64,000 nt of DNA from Paratinospora sagittata (lineage: Eukaryota; Streptophyta; Magnoliopsida; Ranunculales; Menispermaceae), in assembly GCA_035771175.1 (NCBI GenBank), contig CM069594.1:9858620-9922619 (forward strand). Direction: 5' to 3'. The notes under the pieces were generated by a model. That model saw nothing but the letters and a program-made list of their open reading frames with translations. It did not search any database and was not told where the DNA came from. Positions 58,291 through 64,000 of the stretch are shown piece by piece; position 1 is the first letter of the stretch, and each line of letters starts with the position of its first letter. The position numbers and the translations under genes are program-made.

Positions 58291-61049
58291 TTATGCGGCC
58301 CCATCACGGAGGGTTGGACACTTCCGCCTGTTGTGGCCTTCTTGTCCACATTGTCCACATCTAATCTTAGACGAGGGTTCCCTTATATCCATCTCATTTC
58401 TTAAGCGCGACGACCTCGGTCAACCAGATTTATGAACATGACCAGAATCAGGTATCACCGTATACGGAATAGTATATTGTGGCCAATAAGATTCGTGCGG
58501 AATGGGATGGAACTGAGCTTCGTAACACTTAGAGTAATGCTGGAGGAGGTACCAATGATCAATGTATTGGTCACAATTGATCGAAGCAAAACGACACGCT
58601 GCTTGGACGTATGAACAAGGAATCCCATAACATTGCCATTTGCAGCAGCTACAAAAATGATCTTTTAGTCGAACGACCTGTTTGTTTCCCCCTTTGTTCA
58701 TGCGGACATCTTGTATACCGGTAACAACCTCAAATGTCTCAAGTTGTCGATTGATCATTGTAATAGTGTGGTTCCCTGCCTTAAGCCCCCAATTTTTCAT
58801 TTGCTCAACCGCATACTTTGTGAAAACTTCTCCATTACTAATTGTTTCATCTATTTCTTGCCGTCTAACGATAAACCACCCAACACATCTATAAAACGTC
58901 AACTGAATCAATGCTGTGACCGGATAAAATCGAGCCCCCTTCAATACTCCATTGAAACACTCTAAAGAAAAAAAATATAGGAAACAAATCAGACGGTAAT
59001 TGACAATAAAAAAAATAGCTCAGAGAATTCAAATAAGTAAATGCATAGACTAACCAGCGACATTCGTAGTCATCCAACCATACCGCACCCCACCATCGTA
59101 AGCCATTGTCCACCTCTCTCTAGGAAGGGTAATGGGATTAAACCATCTTGTGCAACCCTCTTTCTGGTGCTCTAGTTCTTTCATTAGTGCCTCAAACTTA
59201 CGTGGTTGGTGTTGTGACCCTGCTGCCTTGGCCAAATCTCTCAACTTCTCGTTACGGTATTTATCATTGAAATTACTACCCACATGCCTCAAACAGAACC
59301 TATGATATGCCTCCGGCTCGGTCCAACCATTCTCTACTCTTTTAACTGCATTCAATATGCCAGGGTGACGGTCACTGATAAGGCAAATGCCTTCTCTGTT
59401 AGTCACGCTAAAACGAAGCTTCCCTAAAAACCATGCTCAGTTGTCAGTATTTTCTTGATGAACAATAGCAAATGCGAGAGGGAATATATGACTGGCTGCA
59501 TCGATTGTCGTGGCGATGAGCAACTTACCGCAGTATTTTCCATATAAGTGTATACCATCTATTTGTATGATAGGCCTACAATGCTTAAAACCATCAATTG
59601 AGAGACCAAAAGCCCAAAAAGAACGATGAAATGTGGCTATCCCATGGTTGTCAGGTTCGTAGTGATTTACAAATGCGTGCGAACCTGGATTACTAGCATT
59701 CAATGCATCCATCCATTTTGGGAGTAGGTCATACGATCCCTCTCAATCACCAAATATCTTTTCCATCACCTTTTTTTTGCACGCCACACTTTTCTGTAAT
59801 CCACATCGTATTTGTAATTATTTTTAATTACTTGATGTAGAGCCGACACAGAAGTTGAAGGATCTCGCTTTACAATATCAAAAATTTCGCAATATATTAG
59901 CTTTAAATCCAATTGTCTATGATCTTGCGACATTTGGGCATAAATACATGTGTGTGGGAATGGGCATTTTGTGATCTCCAACAATCCTGATTTCTTGCGT
60001 TTTGAAGCCTGTAGCCTCCACTGACAACCATCTTTCCATTTCTTACACCTAATTGACCAAAATTTGGGTTCTGAATCGACCACAACATATTCTTGTTGCT
60101 TGGCTATACAACATCGTTTTACTCTATATTGCAAGTCTTCCTTTGAGGGAAATATGAGTCCTTCGCAAAGATCTTGTGACTCGTTCCACCCCATCGATAT
60201 GTTATCATGATTGTCTGATAATGGGGTCATAACTTCATGATTAAGTTCCATGAAATTCGGTGATGGAGCCTCAAAACTTGCTAAGGTAGGTTGTGGTGTA
60301 TCACTCATACTATGCAACTCAGTGTCTTGTAACTCTGTTTCTTCAATGCTTACGCCATTGCCATCTTCTCGTAGTGGCGATGCATACATAGACCCATCAT
60401 TTTCAATTACTCTCAACAAAGTACCACGCATATCAACAAAATTATCCATCTCATGTTCATCATCCTCATCACTGTTTTCATCACTGTAGTCATCTTCAAA
60501 ATTGAATTCATCATCAGACAAATGTACATTTGAAGGGCTGCCATCTTCAGAATTATTGGTCATGTGATCGATTGTAGCATCAATAGGTGAAGCTGTACAC
60601 GGACCAATGTGCTCCATTGATCTTCATGCACTATGACTGCCAAAATTCATGTGGCTTCGTCGATGACCCGTTTGACGACCTTAGGTTGGATTCCCACCAA
60701 CAACTTCTACATACACCTCCATATTAGTAGGAGGTGGGACCTCTTGCAACATGGAAAAAATATCCCTTAGCACTTCCTCATTGCTAATCGGAAGAACCGT
60801 ATAATTGAAATCCTTTTCACCAAAAAGCAAAGGATATCTATAGGTGATATTGATCGTTGCACACATTGAAATCCGTAGTTTACCTCGAATAACCCCTTCA
60901 AATTTTTCAAAACCAATGCCTGATCGGACTCTTACGAGCCCTACTGGCGGTCTATCGTATGATGCACCTCGCGAATCATGAACTACAAAACCACCACTGT
61001 AGCATATTATAGAAACAAGTCTATTTGTCATCTGTGTTTGAATAACCAA
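58291..61049 (-). pseudogene. mudrA-like: MURA-type MULE transposase (decayed)
   Basis: Minus strand. The N-terminal domain (60681-61049) has YSGGFVVHDSRGASYDRP. Two in-frame stops follow, or an unrecognised intron. Then come an acidic region (60400-60560) and the MuDR zinc/WRKY-GCM1-like domain (SIRCKKWKDGCQWRLQASKR...HTC, about 59930-60060). An A8 run at 59771-59778 holds a frameshift. The DDE core has IQIDGIHLYGKYCGKLL, ISDRHPGIL and the NVAECFN region, with TGA stops near 59735 and 59436. A 93-base intron lies at 58962-59054. The SWIM finger (CSC...CSY, about 58590-58640) has Tyr instead of His. After a TGA at 58420 a CCHC knuckle (CGQCGQEGHNRRKC) precedes the stop at 58291. Confidence 0.9.
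58962..59054 (-). other. Intron in the MULE transposase
   Basis: A 93-base insert with minus-strand GTTAGT at its start and TTTCTTTAG at its end. Joining the flanks restores the conserved region after the third catalytic residue. Confidence 0.85.
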
Positions 61050-62160
61050 AATACAATCGTCATTCTTTCAAAAAAAATATGAAATTAAAGCCTATGACTT
61101 CAACAAAGTAACAATTAAAAGGAAATGTAATAAGGCTAATTTGTTGAATATGATGCACATTTGTTTTAATTGAACTCATCAACTTTTGGAGTCATCTAGC
61201 TACTAAAATTCATATAGATAATCAGTAGAATTTTCATCCAAATTGACCAATCAATTATACCTCCCTGCACCTTAGTAAGGGTCCATTCATTTCATACCAC
61301 AACCTAAAACAATGTAGCCAAAGAACCAAAATCACTCCCAAAATCACACTTGTTAACGTACTTTTACATAAAAATGTTATAGCAGTAAAGAACTCAAAAA
61401 CCATAACCATCCCTAATTAATCGGATCACCAGCCTAAATCGTTCCCAATTTCCCTTCTCTGAATAAACAAAAAATAAGTAAAAAAACTGAAATTTCATCC
61501 CTAAAACCCTAAAAGATCAATTCGAAACAGCAAAAATTATCATAGAATTTTTAACCTATTAAAATGTCACATTATATGTGAAAATGATTGCATATTTGCA
61601 GCTCATTAGTTCATGCTCTTTTGGAATGATTTTGCTTCGGCTGTTTTTGGTTTAGATAGAATATTTTAAAACACATTCCTAGCCTGTGAAGATAAGATTT
61701 GAATGGCCTTGCTTGATGCCATTTACTTCTGTGAAATAATTTTTCTGGAATTTAGCAGAATGTGGTCACGATGCCAAAGGGGCACACGAGTTTTGTTCGA
61801 CTCAATCATTGGCTGCACCAAAAAAAAAAAACCGAGATCGAGAATGGCAACAAGCACGACGGAGTTATGAACCCTATAATAAGAAGAAGAAAATGAAAAA
61901 ATAAAAATAAAAAATGGCACCTTTGTTTAGTGATCGAGAATGGCAACAACCACGATCAGATCTTGCACGGAATGGCTCTCGGCTGCCAACGATGGCGACG
62001 GCACCGCTACGAAGCGAGATGACGGCGACGGAGCGCGACGGCAACGGAGTGAGACGACGGCGACGGAGCGAGACGACTGCGACTGTCCGAAGAGTTTCAG
62101 AGAGAGGAGTGGGGCGACGAGTGTGGGGGTGTGTGTGCTCGCGGGTGGGGTATATGTAGG
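61050..62160 (-). promoter_or_regulatory. MULE 5' untranslated and promoter region
   Basis: About 1.1 kb upstream of the transposase without recognisable protein. Its upstream third (about 61960-62110) is a CpG-rich island of degenerate GCGACGGAGCGAGACGACGG units in otherwise AT-rich DNA. Minus-strand CATATACCCC at about 62146-62155 is a possible TATA element, placed just inside the palindrome cluster. Frames over the GC-rich repeat are compositional. Confidence 0.5.
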
Positions 62161-62164
62161 GTTT

Positions 62165-62347
62165 AAGGGAAGGCGTCTTTTGAAAAGACGCCTTCCCTTC
62201 AGTTAAAAAAAAAAAATTGAAGGGAAGGCGTCTTTTGAAAAGAGGCCTTCCCTTCACATAAAAAAAAAATTGTGAAGGGAATGCGTCTTTTTTTTTAAAA
62301 GACGCTTTCCCTTCACTTAAAAAAAATTATGAAAGGACGCCTTCCTT
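62165..62347. repeat. Subterminal palindrome cluster, right end
   Basis: Three consecutive palindromes based on AAGGGAAGGCGTCTTTT: 62165-62199 (perfect, 17-bp arms), 62218-62256 (one mismatch) and 62272-62316 (mismatches, longer T-rich centre), then a half copy at 62331-62347. A-rich spacers separate them. The left end of the element has one copy. Confidence 0.93.
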
Positions 62348-62393
62348 AAAATGCCACCTGGGCGCCGACGTGGCGCTTGTTTGGCGCGCTGAC

Positions 62394-62493
62394 TGTGCGA
62401 TGAACACTAAAGTATGGCAAATGGGTCATTATTTATATGTAGATGGCATTTGTGAAATTATTTTTTTTTTAGGGGTAATCATATCAAAAGCTC
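62394..62493 (-). repeat. MULE right terminal inverted repeat
   Basis: 100 bp ending GGGGTAATCATATCAAAAGC then TC, pairing with 56150-56250. Just inside it (62353-62390) lies a short GC-rich stretch, GGCGCCGACGTGGCGC, that the left end lacks. Confidence 0.93.
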
Positions 62494-62503
62494 CTAATAA
62501 CAT

Positions 62504-63430
62504 GTCTTAAAATAAGTAGAGAACCATTACAAATTAAAAACAAATAAAAGAGATGTGCTTGGGAGAAGAAATAGAGAAATGAGGGAGAAATTCTTATTCT
62601 CTTATTGATCTAGCTAGACTTTTGCTAGATTTGTGTATAATACTTGTGTACATTATAAACAACCGAAACACTCCTTTATATAGGCTCTTGGCTATATATA
62701 AATAAATTCGATGGTTACAAAATCAATCTTATGAATTGGAGATTATGAAATATGTAACCTATACATAAATCTAATGGTTATTCCATAAATTTAATGTTAT
62801 AAAATAATGAAATAATAGTGGTATTCAAATATCTATAATAGCTTTAGCTTTGCCTTTTTATATAAGAAACTAATATTCCTATGTTAGCCGTTGAAGATTA
62901 TATTTCTCATTAGTTTGGTATTTACTGTTAATAAGCATATCAAGGTTTGCATTTGTTCAAATTGCTTACTAATCTTTGTAAAACTTCCAATAGAATCATT
63001 TTGAGATCCAACACCAATTATAACAAACTTAAATCATATATAGTTAAGAAAATAATGTATTTGCATATAAATTTCCAGAGTTATGACTTTTAGTGGTACG
63101 TGTGTGTATATATATGTTATATATAATTTAAAACTTTTCTTGTAAACCAATGTTATCTTAACACGTGCACACAAGTTGTTACTTGGATTATTATATAAAT
63201 ACATTCTGCTAGTCTCAGACCCATTATGGACTCGGAGCTTCTTTCTCCTTCTTCTTACATCTGACTTTGGTTTCTATACTGATTCTATTAATTTACAATA
63301 AATAATTTATTAGAAACTTTCCAATGCACTAAAGAAGTAATACTATTCTAAATGATTATCTTCTTAGAAAGAAAAAAAAACCTAATCTAAATGGTTAAAG
63401 GCAGAATTAAACTCAAAGTGATTTGAAAGA
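62504..63430. other. AT-rich flank, no gene identified
   Basis: About 930 bp outside the MULE. The minus strand has a good TATA box (GCCTATATAAAGGAG, about 62672-62686) followed by a pyrimidine-rich leader to about 62550, which looks like an LTR or gene promoter. I found no attached coding sequence or second LTR. No other feature is supported. Confidence 0.45.
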
Positions 63431-63434
63431 AGAT

Positions 63435-63820
63435 CTTCGTTTGGTGCACGGAATAGGATAAGATTACTTTTATATTATTAGATTGGATTGGATTAGATAA
63501 GATATGATAAAATAGGATAAAATAGGATTAAAAATTGAGTAATCTTGTGTTTAGTAGTATATTTGGGATTGGATTGGATTGATATCTTTTCTTTTCTTTT
63601 TTAAATTACATTAAACCTTATAAAATAAAATAAAAAATAGAAGAAAAAAAAAGGGTGGGATAAAACAATCCCACCATTTTAGGTGGGATTGAGATTGTTT
63701 TATCGTGCGGAAAAATTTGTGAAGTGAAATTATTCTTATCTCATCCCACCTCACCTCTAAATATGAGATTGAGACTAAAAATAGTTCAATTTCATCTAAT
63801 CCTCCTTACCAAACAGCCCC
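63435..63820. mobile_element. MITE-like sequence
   Basis: About 390 bp with ends that pair partly: CGTTTGGTGCACGGAATAGG on the left and ATCCTCCTTACCAAACAGCC on the right, both built around GTTTGGT. The interior is rich in GGATTGGATTAG repeats and contains a hairpin, GTGGGATAAAACAATCCCAC with flanking partners (63655-63704). Such GTTTGGT-ended, GGATT-rich sequences are common plant MITEs. I could not identify a target duplication, so the exact ends are uncertain. Confidence 0.45.
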
Positions 63821-64000
63821 TAGGGTTTGAGAATATGATCTTATAAGCTTTCTTGATTTTTCCATAAAATCCTAAAGATTGGATCTCTTTTTGTTTTGTA
63901 TCCATGATTCTTTGCTTCAAAAGTTTGCAATTGGATTGGAGAACTTGGGGAGACTTAAAACAAAAATTAAAGAAGATTTAATTTGGGATTCTTAAAACAA

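Larger units (their letters stand above)
56150..62493 (-). mobile_element. Mutator-like element (MULE) with transposase and PMD gene
   Basis: Bounded by inverted repeats (56150-56250 and 62394-62493) and a perfect 10-bp target duplication CTAATAACAT (56140-56149 and 62494-62503). Mutator-like elements make duplications of about 9-10 bp. Both genes are on the minus strand: transposase first (61049-58291), then the PMD gene (58078 downward). Subterminal palindromes occur at both ends and a 179-bp tandem array lies downstream of PMD. The termini are well kept although the transposase is broken. Confidence 0.94.

Noticed and set aside
59766..60617. Separate acidic protein gene upstream of the transposase
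   Set aside because: It continues the transposase in the same frame as its N-terminal domain and into the catalytic core after a homopolymer frameshift.
61914..62206. Arg/Thr-rich open frames in the GC-rich block upstream of the MULE transposase
   Set aside because: They come from a degenerate GC repeat and are on the opposite strand to the transposase.

Overview
The window is AT-rich nuclear DNA from a flowering plant and consists almost entirely of transposable elements. The evidence is Ty3/gypsy chromoviruses of the Tekay/Del type with initiator tRNA-Met primer sites, a Sirevirus-type Ty1/copia element with a duplicated polypurine tract, and a Mutator-like element (MULE) carrying a plant mobile domain (PMD) gene. 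I see no host gene, tRNA, rRNA or bacterial-style feature that I can defend. Nearly every coding region is broken by stops, frameshifts or deletions.

Left block, 1-28183: a four-level nest. Element D, a Tekay-like gypsy copy truncated by the window edge, is split at base 654. Element A (655-26214, 2.4 kb LTRs, 5-bp target duplication TATTT) sits inside it. Element B, a Sirevirus-like copia (7185-23224, target duplication GGCTC/GACTC), sits inside the integrase of A. Element C, a deleted Tekay relative of A (12762-20168), sits inside the reverse transcriptase of B. Removing the inner elements makes the outer genes collinear, so the insertion order D, A, B, C can be read directly.

Middle, 28184-36707: element G, a minus-strand LTR element with almost no coding capacity, cuts off the end of D. 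Its far LTR stops at a 180-bp foldback element. About 3 kb of AT-rich DNA follows, with one weak copia remnant.

Right-centre, 36713-55919: element F, a minus-strand chromovirus with a perfect CTTTT target duplication, is inflated by three solo LTRs of one Sirevirus-like family (S1, S2, S3) and one Tekay-type LTR (E). Between its primer site and gag, F has an unexplained extra reading frame and three repeated stem-loops.

Right, 56150-62493: a 6.3-kb MULE with 100-bp terminal inverted repeats and a perfect 10-bp target duplication. It holds a decayed MURA-type transposase, a PMD gene, a 179-bp tandem repeat and several near-perfect palindromes just inside its ends. The last 1.5 kb is AT-rich DNA with a MITE-like sequence.

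The most interesting patterns are in non-coding DNA. Short CG-centred palindromes recur in the LTR promoters of both superfamilies. Hairpins, telo-box-like motifs and TGACGTCA sites recur across the Tekay LTRs.
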